Below are positions 21,375 through 34,600 of a stretch of DNA of 64,000 bases, in pieces. The notes beneath the pieces were generated by a model. The model was not told the DNA's origin, ran no database searches, and was given only the letters and a program-made list of their open reading frames with translations. The position numbers were made by a program, and so were the translations under genes. This DNA comes from Muricea muricata (lineage: Eukaryota > Cnidaria > Anthozoa > Malacalcyonacea > Plexauridae), in assembly GCA_963855995.1 (NCBI GenBank), contig OY979717.1, positions 67,502,354-67,566,353 on the forward strand, written 5' to 3'. How positions within the stretch are numbered: the stretch's first letter is position 1; every line of letters begins with the position of its first letter.

Positions 21375-24300
21375 CTAGATAAAAGGTAAAGATTATTAGC
21401 CACGTCATCTTGGGATTCAATATACATCCGATCCGGGCCCATGAATACTCGTCTGTGTGTGCATGGTCATGACACATACATTCACAAAGAATTTTGTAGT
21501 CAATCTGAACAATATCATTCCTTATAATTATATAATTATTATATATATATTCTCCCCTCAGTTACCAGATTAATGAGAGATATTAACATTACAGCCTGTC
21601 TAAAACATTGTGAGTCTGTGTAAAGCATTTGATGTGCAGCAATCTAGTTTATAATCAACGTACCTTTTAAAGATTGTCTCCATGCTGCTTGCTGACGATA
21701 AAATGTGTAGAAATATGGATGATAAAATGGTGTCGTAACTGGAGCACTCTTGTAAGCTGGATAAACACTAGGAGAGTCGCAACATCCTAAAATGAACATA
21801 ACATATATAATAAGTATACAGCCACGAAGACGGTCGCAGACTTGATGTAGGCTGTGGATTTTACCAGCGTAATAAAAGTTTGTCATCTAGTTGCATCATG
21901 CCTGTTGGGTTGGTCAAGTTGTTTGTGAAAATCGCACTTGATGCAACTTGATATTTGCAGGCTTGCATTCAATATGTTGTTGAAGCAACCTGCACCAAGC
22001 TTGAAAATTGAGAATCAATTTTTAGCAGACTAGCAGCAATGCGAACGTGCACTAGTGATGGGAGCAGATTGAGGGTTAAGTTTATCTCAATTACCCGCCT
22101 TAAAAGATAATAGGTTCAGACAATATGCACAACATTCTTTAAACGATCCGGTCTGAAGCACAGGTTGACTTCATTACAGGTCTTTTTTATCATTACTTAT
22201 CTATGTGCTATCTCTCTTGGAATAATCATTCAATGACATGAAGTTTTGGGGACATACCAGTCTAACCATGTTTGTAGGTTCTTTTCATTTTTTAGTGTAG
22301 ACAAAAATTGTATAGACTGTAAATTATGTAATCCAAGCACCGTATATGAGTATATTTTCTTACAAACGAAGTGGAGAAAAATGTCCAGGAAATGAAACTC
22401 ATTTCCTCAATTGAACCAGAAGGCAAAGAACACCAAAATGTATAATATAAGATTGTCTATATACAGTTTTAGTAAAACGTTTCCATAAAAACTTGAAGAA
22501 CATGTAATTAAAACTGCTTTTTTTCGGATATTGTGCCGCAACAAAAACAATGTTTCCACCCATATTTCATCACGTTTCTTTGCATTTATGGTTGTCCATC
22601 ATCCGGTATCATCTCATCATCACGCCCAGGCATTTCAAAACATAGACGCATTTCAACACCTAACATTTCGCTCATTGTTTTTGTTTGTTCGAAAGTATAT
22701 CATTTGTGAGAGTAATACATTATTATATACTTTATATATTATTGGATAGAGCCACAAATTATCATCATCTTGTAAACCAACATAAAGCAAAAATGGAGCA
22801 ATATTATACGGCACAGCAAGTATTTAGGGTTAAAGGTAACAAAATTTATATACAAACTCGGCAGAAATGCGTTGCCGTTGGTGTCTTGAGTCATGAGGTT
22901 TTCTCCACAATCCCCCCCCCCCTCCCACTCCCATATAGATATATGCGGAAGAAAAACGTCAGCCCAATATAGGACGGTCTTAGAGAATGTCGTCGCAGGC
23001 AAACAAGGATAAAAAGTGAGTAGCGGCCAAAAGTTGGTTGCATATAGGTCTGCTAAGAAGTAATTGGGCAACTATGAGGCACAAAATATGAAAATGGCCA
23101 AATGTGTAGAGGTACTGGGGCTCCTACGTTTGTCACTGTTTCGATTTGAGTCTTAATTTGTGTTAAGCTCAATAAACGGCAAAATAATTAAATGATTGAG
23201 AATTTTGTTAATCACGCATTATCCAGCCTGAATGTTTATGTGTGATGTTTTAAGACTTTTATTACGTTAAGAGTCCTTCATTGTTTACAACAAAGTTATG
23301 AACTGGAGGTACAAACGATGAAGCAGATGTTTATGAGATAAAAGAAAACTTCGCGCACAATAAGACTTTAGTAACTGAATTAAAGAATTATTTGGGCCTT
23401 GGGGTGGACAACAGAAAGTGAGAAAGAGGTAAAACAATGGCATTCCTGAAGAGCAGAATATGAATCCTGTTATTTTAAATGATCTGTAGATTATAGAGAT
23501 AAATTATATTCTTTGACTTTTTCACTTTGGCCTATATGACTTGGTCGGTAGCAATCTATATTGTGACATAAGTATTCGCGAATCTATTCGCCTTGTTAGA
23601 CTCTTAGGTCCAGCGGTTATGAGCATGGCATGAAGTTTAATTAATATAAAACTGAAATGTTATAACCTAACTATAATCTAACAGGTAAGATCATATTCCT
23701 ATAATAAAAAACACTGTTTGTCAATGAATATTAAGACGCGAAATGAGCATATAGTGGAACTCCGCACGTTGTAGCCATGACATATAATAGAGGTAAGCTA
23801 TAAAGCCTTGACAATAAACGAGCAAATCTGAAAAGCACATACACATCACTTTATTTAATATTGCGCTACATTTCGGTAATAAAAATGTAAACAGACTGTT
23901 TCAATAAAAAAAATCTGCACTTCGTCATTGGAGCTGGCGTTCAGCAAAAATATGATGAATTGAAGTTAAGACTAAGGAAATAACCAATGAATAGTTTAGT
24001 CTAGTGCTGGAAATTCTCCCGTAAAGTGCTTTTAGTAAAATGTGTTTAAACGATGATATGCATGTATAAGTAATTTATCTGTCAAAGAGCGATTCTATTT
24101 TAGATTAACACAGGATAATACTGAATTGTATATCTCTCTGCACTCGAAGGTTTATATCTCTCATTACCTGTGCTGCATGGATCGACTGGACGCTCCTCGT
24201 GGCCACTGGTTCCGAGGATATGTTGAACTGTGTATGAAGAAGAAGTTGATTGAAATGATCGTTCAATCGGGAACCTTGCCAAAGTTGAACCCTCAGTTTG

Positions 24301-24387
24301 CTTGGTGTTTGGAGGGTTCCCGTGTTCCAAAATGTCTTTGATGAAAAAAGAACGGATTCTTCTTGGTTCAGGAGTTATTTCATTCAT
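21037..24387 (-). CDS. HLX: HLX/H2.0-type homeobox transcription factor (3 exons)
   Basis: Exons 24387-24168, 21786-21664 and 21374-21037 join with phase-1 GT-AG introns into 226 aa. N-terminal SFFIKDIL (residues 13-20) is an engrailed-homology-1 (Groucho-binding) motif, at the position where HLX proteins have a similar one. The homeodomain (about 136-195) has [16 protein letters not shown] and WFQNRRMKW, with Gln at position 50. The helix-1 sequence is highly characteristic of HLX. The protein is about half the length of vertebrate HLX, mainly through a short N-terminal region. It is expected to act in the nucleus as a DNA-binding regulator, probably a repressor through eh1. Start chosen: first ATG (MNEITPEP) before eh1. 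DBX-like homeoboxes are the main alternative, but they match helix 1 less well. Confidence 0.9.
21664..21786 (-). CDS. HLX: HLX-type gene exon 2
   Basis: 123 bp, acceptor TTTTAG|GATG and donor AAAG|GTACG, phase 1 on both sides. It codes a Pro/Tyr-rich stretch ([14 protein letters not shown]) linking eh1 to the homeodomain. Confidence 0.8.
21787..24167 (-). other. HLX-type gene intron 1 (2.4 kb)
   Basis: AT-rich, with a poly-C run at about 22909-22921. No coding signal or transposon terminus recognised. Confidence 0.7.
24168..24387 (-). CDS. HLX: HLX-type gene exon 1
   Basis: Codes residues 1-73 including the eh1 motif; donor ACAG|GTAATG, phase 1. Confidence 0.82.
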
Positions 24388-27300
24388 GTTTGATTTTCAG
24401 GTTCTAAAACACGCTATGACATGCGCATGAATCAAATGACAGCCCAGTTCAAATGCTGGCGAAAGAATATGAATGAAGGAAAACGTTTTTGTATATAAGA
24501 GGAAATTAGAGTTTACACAAGTGTCTATGATTGACATGGTATTAAGACCATATAGAATGCTTATCTTGTCTGCACTGTGATTTCCTTTTATGATAAAACA
24601 AACTTGCTTTAACCAAACAAGCAAATGGCTTTAAAATGCTCACGATACGATGCTCTCATATAAATGCAAACATGAAATCATTCAAAACTCGCAGGTAAGG
24701 GATCTACATGCTGAAATATAACTTTTTCCACGCGTCCCTAATTTGAAACTTATATTAATTTTCATAAAAATGTTGCAATTATTTATCCACGCGTGTTTCT
24801 AATGAAAGATGTGGGCATGCGCAATACATAAGGCCCGCACTATGCTATTATTATCTCATCAACTTGTCATCGACAAAGCCATTAGCCAACCATTAAAACC
24901 CTTCTATTATTACAGTATGTCGCGGTATCAAACAAACGGGATAACATCCCAATTGTCAGCTTTGTTCCCTTTAGTCGTGCTATTTATTCAGCTAATTACT
25001 AATATGGACACAAAGACCATTAATGCGCATTAGATTAGAACAAATCCAATGAGATTTTCACGGAGTTTTCACACAGAACTGAAAAAAAAAGCCTATAAAC
25101 TATCAACTCCTTGTTCTTTAGATATCTGATTTAAAAAAAAAACACATGATATTACTATTTTATCTTTTCGTTACTGATAAATCATGTTAATTCAGCTGAT
25201 CTTGAAAGTTTACATATAGCAAGACAATAATTTTATACTAAATATATGCAGGCTTAAGTTCACTTTTCATATAATATGTGATCAATTGTCGCCCATACAC
25301 ATTCAATGAAATCATTTCTTTCATCATAAAAACTTCGCTTTCTAAGAGGTCAAATTGAGAGGTTAATGTTTTGAGGGGTTTCAATGATACATCGTCACTA
25401 GATTATTAGAAAAAATCCATTTGTATTGCCTTTAATCAGGATGTAATGAAGTTGCTATACATTGGCCGGGCAGGTGTACGCCACCAGAAGACATGAATTC
25501 AGAGGATATGTGTTCACAGTTTCGAAAGAAGATAAAAATGTCAATCAATAAAAACGCAATCAGGGAGGTCCGCTGGCAACAGTTCCATGTGTAATATTTA
25601 CAAGAACATTTCAACAGATAGGCATAGGCTGATCAAATACCATGTACAATTTCCAACATGTTAATCTAAAAAGATATTTTCATAGGTTTTTGGTTGCCTA
25701 GTATGTAGTCATGAGTTTTTATTTTCGTCATATATATAACAAAAGTTGACATGTTGTCGGAATGTTTTTATTGCAAGCTATGAAATGTTATCTAGATAAA
25801 TTCTCAATTAAAAGCTAACGCCATACTATTTGACATATCAATATACATTCAAAAAGGACACATATCACATCAGTTCTAGAATCGAGAATTTAGAATATTC
25901 GGTATTGTTTTGATATTAAGACCCAGTCTGTGTACTGTGTGCATATCTCTGTATAAAACAATTGTATTCATTACACCTATACCGCACTGAATGGCTTCTC
26001 GGGTTCAAACTATCCCAAGCTGTAAGTTCGTTATTTTCCGTACAAACATAATTTTAACCGAATAAATTTGCCAACAGTATCCAGTATAATAGTTCAAAAA
26101 AATTTCTAGTCTTGTTGGGCGATATTGGCAAACTGTGTCATTCCATATAGAACTTTGTTTTTTAAACTTTTATCCCTCAGGTACACGGGTAACTGCTAGT
26201 ACTGTATGAATCTTAACATTTATATTTTCATGCATGCCACAATAATTGACAAAGCTGGCAGAAAGTCTCATAGACTAGGACGTAATCTTAAATTTGCGCA
26301 TAAAAATTCAGTAGTTAGGAATTGTGAGAGCGAAATGTGAATAACGGCTGAACTGTGTCTACGCGCACAATCTAGACAATTAAAATCAAGATAAACTTAA
26401 CTGCAAAGCAATTCATATCACGACATTTTTATTAAATACCGTTAATGGAACTTAATATATTTATGGCGCATACACAGTCACAGAGGATCCGAATTTGCCC
26501 CGGGCCCGAGAAGACATTTTCCGACTTTCAAGTTCGATCACAATGCGTGTAGTTTTTACGATCCATAGGTGACTGAGTAACTCGTTCCTCTATCCTCGCA
26601 CTTGAAGAATCTGGGAAAAAATCATCATGAAAAACAGAGATGCGCATGCGTGTCCCTATCTGATTGCGACATGCAAGATAAGGTATCATGGGTAAATTAA
26701 TTATGTAGGAAGTCTGGGACAATAAACTCAGGAACAAACACCATCTGATGCTAATAATGGATCATACCAAAACAAAACAGAGCTAAACATAATTACAATG
26801 TAAGTTAATTTGCACATGCGTAATTCAAGCTACTCAAAATCTCGCCAATGGTGCTAAGTACTGATGTCGTTTGAAGACTCTGTTGGTGACGTTTTTTGCA
26901 CGTCGTTGAATAATACTATGTAGGGGATTTAAAGTGTGATTAATTTTATATGGGTCAAAGTCTGAGTTAAATTACCTAGATATATATATACTGGAAGCAC
27001 ATGTTGCAACACCAACCCCCGACCCACTCACATACAGAATCTTTTGTGACGGATCTTGATATTTACACATGTATATATTTGAAATTTAGAAAATCCATCT
27101 TTTAGGTTATTGCAATCCATCCTTGTTGCACTATATATTGATAACGAGATTATAGTGAAAATCTGGAGTATGCGAGTTTATCATATGCAACTCCACGAAA
27201 AGAATAATGAGAAGCATATCCTTGTGTCAGTCTTAGGGAGGTGAAGTACACGCCTACATAACCAAACACATGAAATATTTGTATTAATTCTATGCATTTA

Positions 27301-30300
27301 AAAACAAAAATACAATATTCATTGACATGCACAATTGATTTGTATGGTTCGGAAAATAGCATAGCGTAACAGAGTGCGAAGTTACCAATTTACCCTGTTT
27401 TTCGCTCGCATTATGACGGACAATAGGTTCTCAGGTTTCAGCGCAATAAAGATCAACATAGTAATAATTCTTTACGAAGTAGATGTTTAAGAATGTTTGG
27501 AAAACGTGAAAATACTAAATTTACGTTTCATAAAGTCAGTTATTTTATACCATTGCAATATAACAACATAACGTTTCACCGATGCTGTTCATGAAAGCGT
27601 ACGGTGATGTACGGAATTAGTTTTTTTTTATTACGGTGAGAATAAGCTATTAAGTAGTCTATACTGTTTTAATGTCCATTCACTTCAAACTATATTTCAA
27701 ACTAAATTTATGTACACAGGAGGCCAAATAATCGGAAATTTGCAATGATACTGTTCTTCGTTTTAATATATAGTGGCAAAAACCGTGGATTCTGATACCA
27801 TATTATCATCAATACATACGTTATGGCTATTACTTGGGGGGGAGGTTGATCTGGTGTGTGGCATTAGAGTTGGAAGTAGAGTTGGAATTGTTTCAATAGT
27901 TTCTCCCGTAACTCAAGGTTTCTATTATTTCCCTGATCTGCTTAAATTATCGGATGCATGGTAAACATCTCTTTCAAATCATGTTTCTTTGACATGAGAC
28001 GAGGGCTTCATGATGACATTAGAGAAAGCTCGCCATTTTGGGCCTTGCAGTCATCTATTGCAGTGGAAACTGCCTAACTCTGTCTTTCGCATAAATGTTC
28101 TCTCCAAGCACTGATCAGGAACGAAGGGTGCTGATCATCGCAGTCGCGCAATATATGACAACTAGGTTTTAGCCTAGTCAAATGAGATATCCTACCTTAA
28201 CCTTGAATTTTGAAATACTTTGTAAATATTCTTTTACGAAGAATATTTGAGACAAAACTTTTTTAAATTTGCAACTGTTGTGAGTGACAATATAAACTGA
28301 CCATAAGTCCAGTTTTTATTCCTGCTACGTGTTTGTTCGTATCTCCATGTCCAATCAGTAAACAAGGTCTACTAAAAACAATACACTTTTCACCGTCTAG
28401 AGTATATAATATAGTCATACATGAATGTTTTTATGTCTCCTTCCGTTCGTAATGTTATTTTAGTCAAACCAATGCGGCTTCACGTGTCCCCCGTGCTGAC
28501 TTATGGAATGTTTTTGGATCAACACTGCACTTCTAATATTTCTTAAGTTATGCACTAATGTGGTGCAAAAAATATTAGCAAAGAAAACAAATCATAATAT
28601 AAGGAATTGAAGCTGTAATCATAAAACTGTGGATATTGTACCAATGATATAGTATATAAATGGTTATTTAAAAAGATATCACAATCGTAAAGTGATCGGT
28701 TTAACTTCACACATTAACTACGCATAGTGTTTGGAAACAAGTTACAACCAGATGTGTTAAAAGCATGTGTTACGATTGCCTGTTGACTTGGAGTTAGGTA
28801 TAGGTAGCTTAGTTACTTCGGTGAATCGTAGTAAGGAAGTCACGCTGTTATGCTCCAGTGCAGTTGTGTAGAACTCCATGCAAAGGGATGAAAGAATAAA
28901 GAAGGATATTGCGTTCTTCATTTCGGTTCAGCGCCGAATTTCCTTTATTCCGGATATTGAATATTCTTTTTCATCCGAAATGCCCCCAAATGTAGCTATA
29001 AACATAATGTAATATTTACCTCCGTAGCATACAAATTATTCATGGTGAAAGTTAACAAGGAATATTAATTACATTTAAAAGTTGTTTATATCTTCCATTT
29101 ATTTACTGTGGTTTACTTAGCAAGAAGTGACTTTCTTTCCCCCTCCATATTCGCTATACTTGCACGTGCTGGCACTTCATGAATAATTGCCAACCTTGAA
29201 TTTTTGCTTTATGGCATTGTCAATACGGAAAAAACAAAAGGACATGTCTTGGCAAGCCATTGTATGTCAGGAAAACATGGGCGGAAATATTTTCAAATTC
29301 TCATCATGCAAGCTCGCACAAGATTGTTGTTTTAATCACATCAACTCTATATAGTTTAAAATAGCTATAGTTTCGATACTTCAGAATTTGCACATTATCC
29401 ATTCGTATGCTATTTAACAAAGACATAAGAACATAACTTAACGAACATTACTTTGCCGACAAACATAAAAAAACCATTAACAACTAGTTGTAAGTCGCTC
29501 CTATTGGACGCCAATTAAGGTAACGAAAAACCTCAATTTTTACGGGATTGTTGTGAAAAGGAAGTTCGTTTCTGTTGAACTACAGGGTTTCTGTGTCCAA
29601 TAATGTTCTTCCTGGTTTAATGATGTACACTAGATTAGTGTGCTAAAAGACATACTTCCTTGCATACGCGTGCCAAGTAAATTAATTGATTATGGATTAA
29701 TGTTCCACTTTTGCAAGTGACATGACAACGTATAATTTTGAGAAAATAGCCCTATAGTTTACTGCACCATTTGACTGAGCTTTAGCAGTCAAAGCAAGGT
29801 AAAGGTTGAAAATTGTAAGAAACGAAATTACTTTCAAGACTTCTTGACAAGTAAATTTAAGGACTGGAGAACTGAAATGCGGCGTTTGACTATTTAACTT
29901 GAGAAAAGCAAATCATTCCTCTCAATTTTGTAGTGACTCAAAATATCTCTTTAATTCTACGCTAGTACATCGGCTCAGCCTCGTACCCAAGCGCTTTTTA
30001 GTTCAATTAAAATATTATCAATTAATCAGTACAGATTGAGCCCTATTACTTAATTAATATGTGCGCTTTTACATTGCACTAAGAGACGCCTGGGTACGAG
30101 GCTTGAATTTTTTGACATTATAAAATATATGCATATAGTTTATAGAAATTAAAGAAAAGTATAATTTAAACATTATCCCAGGACTTTTATTGACTTAATA
30201 GGCCTGTTGGATTGTTGGAACCCTGGTGACTAGCGATTAATCCTATACGTCAAGATCACGACTGAAAAATCAATCATACATGCAAGCTTAAAACTCACCA

Positions 30301-31405
30301 TCTTCCGTCTCTTCTAATAGTTGACCGGTTTGTGGGTCAACAGTATGACAAATTTACATATCTATAAATATATAATTACATAAATTACGTATTCTATTTG
30401 AAAATTTGTTATTTATAATAAATATATTTAAAAATAAATATCAGCTATAGATTGTCTATAAAATAATTGAATCAACAATAAAACAAAGTTTTTATAAATT
30501 ATTTTCTAATTTACATCACGCGGCAGTTTTGCTCCAAATAGCAGGACAAAGAGGCATAGCATTGGCTTTGGCCTGATTTATACTTTTTCGACACTTCTAT
30601 GTTGTACTCTTAATTAAAAGATGAATATGAAAGTAATTACTTTCAAGAGTTGCAATCAAGGGTTGAGAGAATATATAGTCGTGGGTGATGTTCAAATTTT
30701 CTTGCAAAAAAACTTCTTATGCAATGTTTAAAGTCGGTAGATCCTTTATGAAGAGAATATGTAGCTATACTCGCTTTTCGATTGACTAATCCAATACACA
30801 TTTCAATTTGATATGAATAAGTAAGTAGCTATATATTCTCGCTATACATGAAGTATGCAAACCCAGACAATAAATGGGCGTCGCAGCAAATATTACTTCA
30901 TGTAACATAAACTTTCATAAAGCGACCTCCTAAAAGTCGACATGTTTTAGCACTTCTCGGAAGCTTTTTCCCAATTGGATAAGTTTAGCTAAAGAACTAA
31001 GGATGCTTTTTCAATGATGATTGATCAAATGAAATCCATATGAGCGATTGAAAATCGCTCTTTCGAACATACGCCACGTTTCCAATAGTGGCAGGTAAGC
31101 CGTGAAAAGGCTTAAATTTTGTGAACACATCTCTAAATTCCACAATAACAGTCATGTCATGATATGCTTTCTACTATCAATGATGTTCGTCGTCTTGTTC
31201 GTTATCCAACTGTATAGAGAAGAAACACATAAAAACATTTTATTAAACTTGGGTTTTAGAAACATCAAAATGCTGTACTCTGGGCACTGAGCTTGAAGCT
31301 CAATGTGATGGAGTACCACAATATGCACGCCGATCTACACTTAATATTACTAATTTGAATACAGCCCATTTATAATTAAAATCTGATTTCCAGTAAATTC
31401 TGCTT
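24388..31405. other. Intergenic region between SLC4 3' end and HLX-type 5' end
   Basis: About 7 kb, AT-rich and stop-dense; no ORF with a recognisable domain. It contains the inverted repeat at 29978-30102. The part next to 24388 should contain the HLX-type promoter, but I see no clear TATA box. A last small SLC4 exon could lie in the upper part of this stretch, but I could not find one. Confidence 0.5.
29978..30102. repeat. Short inverted repeat (MITE-like)
   Basis: Arms GCCTCGTACCCAAGCG (29978-29993) and CGCCTGGGTACGAGGC (30087-30102) enclose 93 bp of AT-rich sequence. No target duplication found. Confidence 0.5.
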
Positions 31406-31606
31406 TTAAAACAAACTGTTTTTATTTACCTGTTCCATTTCTTGTGGAGTAAAAATATATTTGCCGAGTAAAACTCTTATTGGTATCATCAACATAATGA
31501 ATATTGGGAAGATAAATGAAATCGAATCAATTGATTTAATCACCAATAACAAAGCTATCATAATTATCTGGATCACTGTGAAGATATGAACTTTCAATAA
31601 TGGAAC
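31406..31606 (-). CDS. SLC4 exon 13 (last found)
   Basis: Acceptor CTTGTAG|GTTCCA. Encodes the last membrane helices and MIPIRVLLGKYIFTPQEMEQ, then reads VNKNSLF and stop. CAG|GTAAAT after EMEQ would be a good donor, so the true C-terminal tail may lie in a further exon not identified here. Confidence 0.82.
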   Translation of the reverse strand, partial: VPLLKVHIFTVIQIIMIALLLVIKSIDSISFIFPIFIMLMIPIRVLLGKYIFTPQEMEQVNKNSLF

Positions 31607-34600
31607 CTACAAGATAAAAGGCATAAGATAGGATTATATCAGTGGTGTGGTTGACCGGATAGAAAATGTGAACGGCGTAGTCTAAGATAGAAAAGAGAAA
31701 AGGTCATTCAAGGAGTTAAATAGAGAAGCAACAGGTCTTTCGTTGAAACTTTAAAGTTTTGTATATTTCAGGTATTATATGTGACACCCTAACATAATTA
31801 TTTCAAGGTTTGGATAATGCAATAACACCTCCACAATACTTACATTATCTAAATACTCAATGTATGGATGTTGACTTGGTGCCATGAACAATAGTTCCAA
31901 ACGTTTAAAAAACTGAACACCAAATGTTGCGACCACGCCCATATATAATGTGAGTCCAGACAACAGTGCAATTGGAATAATATGTCCAAACCGGAACGGT
32001 AGGTATAAGAACAAACCTAAGTAACAAGACCAATTGTGACGAGGTTTATGTGTTTCATCAAAAGAGATGAAAAGTCAGTTTTAACGAGAATATATATCTT
32101 AGTGAGAAAAAGACAACAGCTCAGATTCAAGTTCTTATGTTAGTATTGTACTGGAATTTTGCAATGGTAAGTGTACATTACAAGAAATATGAAAACTTGG
32201 AAAACTGTATAAGTGTATAACTGTATATATTTTAAAATCTTTAAGTTCACGAAGGGTATAATACAAGCATTAGTTCTGCAAATGGCTAATGCCTTTTTTC
32301 CATTACATTGCAGAACATTTCTGCCGTCGATAACTCGATAACGATTTAATTTATTGAAATTATATGATATAGTGAAATATGGCACAGTACCTGAAGCTAA
32401 ACCAATAAAGAACAAAGTAACCCTTTGTTGTCGAACTTTCTCAACCTGGCTCTTGATTCCAGGGATATTGTAAGATGTCCATACACGCAGACTGTCTATA
32501 TGGTTGCTGGTTTCGACGGCTGCCAGACACATCCATGGCAGACCAAGAATAGAACAAACAAATACAGAGACAGAAACAACAAAAAGATTGGTATGAAATC
32601 CGGTCCCTTTTCTTGACACCGTCTCCTAGAATTGGTTACCAGTTTGTCAGTAAGATTCTTTTATAAAATAGGATTGGTTTAAGTAAAATACTATCATTAA
32701 GTTCAATATTTGGGGCTAATAGGAAGATACATGAAATTAACAAGGCTAGTTTGGCATGTAGTTGTCACAGGTGTGTGTGCATAGATATAAGCGTTTCATT
32801 AAAAAAAAACTGTCTACAAGCCATTAAATCAGAAAAGGGAATTAGGAATGACAAAAACAATAATACTCACTTTGTAGCACATTAATACTGTTATTTCAGT
32901 CTCTATAAAAATAACAATGACCACAAAGAAAGCAGGGAAAACTGCAAGCACTGCCATTCCCCAACCAAGCTTTCCTTTCCCGCTCAGACTGGGGTTAATG
33001 AGCCATGTACGTTTTTCTGGTGAGGACAAGATTATTCCAAACTTGAGTTCTACTCTATTTAAATAGACATCCAGAACGTCGGAAACAACCATCATTACTA
33101 TCACTGCCAGAGGAATGCTGAAGAAATTCAACAGCCTTCTTATCTACAGAAGAAACAACAAATAATACAATCCTCCAAACGATTGTTGCAACGCCTTCTT
33201 TTCACGTTTTAAGGGTGTACGTGTTAATGGCCTCGGCTGCCATGCAAAGGGTACATTTTTGCCTTTTTTTGTACTAATATGATGATATTAATACTTTCAC
33301 TAACTCTCACTGCTACCTCAGAAGCTAGAATTCTGTTTTTATTCAGGGTTTTCGTTTCTTGGGGGCTTCGAAACATGTCAAACTCTTTATTTTAATTAAA
33401 CGCCATTTGTTTTTTCAGTAGTGTGCATTCATACTTTATCAATTCACATAAACAATGAATAAAAAATATACGCGAATATTTCCGGTATTATCAATAGTAA
33501 TGGTGAGTGTTTTTTGTAAAATTTGATTTCGAAGCTTGCAGCGGGAGTGCTACATTCCTGCTTTTGATCCTGCTAGAGATCAATACTGTTAAGCATCTCA
33601 AATCAACTTTTCCAGTGTCGGTGATGCATAATATATAAGCAAAATTCAAAGTTTCAAACATAGGCCCTTTGAAGATGCTTCGCGGGTGCCTTACAGGTCA
33701 GAAAAATCTCGAATAGCTTCAAGCACGATCACAATATCTCCGTATTATTACTATTCTTTATATAAAGAATACTAATTTGGATTGGTGTACCACATATGAT
33801 ATCGATGCCCGTCGCCCGCGTGATATGCACACTATATACTTATGAATTATTATTAAGTGTTTAAAAATATTTTATACATACTGGAGGGGAAAAATATCTT
33901 GTTTCTTGAAATAATCGAAGTCCAATTGCAATTCCGAATGTCGAAAACAGTATAATAGTATGTAAGAGTGCAGTATTGGGATGTCCGTGTGATTCTGTGT
34001 TTGCACTATTGGTTCCATTTTCACTTTCTGAATTGTCACGCATGGGATTCTTTTGAAATACCTTTAATGAAAATAGCCGTTAAGACTTTCACATTTAAGT
34101 AAAATAATGTATGCGTACAAAGCAAGAATGTCCAGTACATGCGCCGAGTGTACTGCCTTTTGCCTCCATAGTTACAGTCGCGGCAATATTTGACCAATTC
34201 ATTTGCACAAGTTTAGCAGTTCCTCTAATTAATTCCTCTCGCAATTCGCAAATTTTGAAAAGCCCGTTAAAATGTTCACAACTTCCTGTTTATTTACCAT
34301 ATTGACCAATCAGAATGCTCACGAATAAGATATAACATTCTAATTTGTCAATTAACAAGAAGTTGTGAAGAAACTTGAGAGCAAAAAATTGATCGAATAT
34401 TTGTGGCAGCAGCTGAGAAATTCAATTCAATTCAATTCAAATTTGTTGCGCATGCGCATGATGAGACTGCGTGGACGCGTGGAATTTGCGTGATTTACGC
34501 GGGAGTTTTTTAAAAAAATAAACATGGATTGCAAAATAAAAATAGCATTTTCATTCGACTAATTAAGCTTTCACCTTTAAATGTAGGCTAACAAATCAGG

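Noticed and set aside
21375-21477. N-terminal extension of the homeobox frame ([13 protein letters not shown]...)
   Set aside because: A good acceptor (TATCTAG) lies at 21375 and the phase matches exon 2; the extension is intron.
16362-31290. Scattered frames of 60-95 codons
   Set aside because: Expected by chance in AT-rich intergenic and intronic sequence; no domains and no plausible splice structure linking them.
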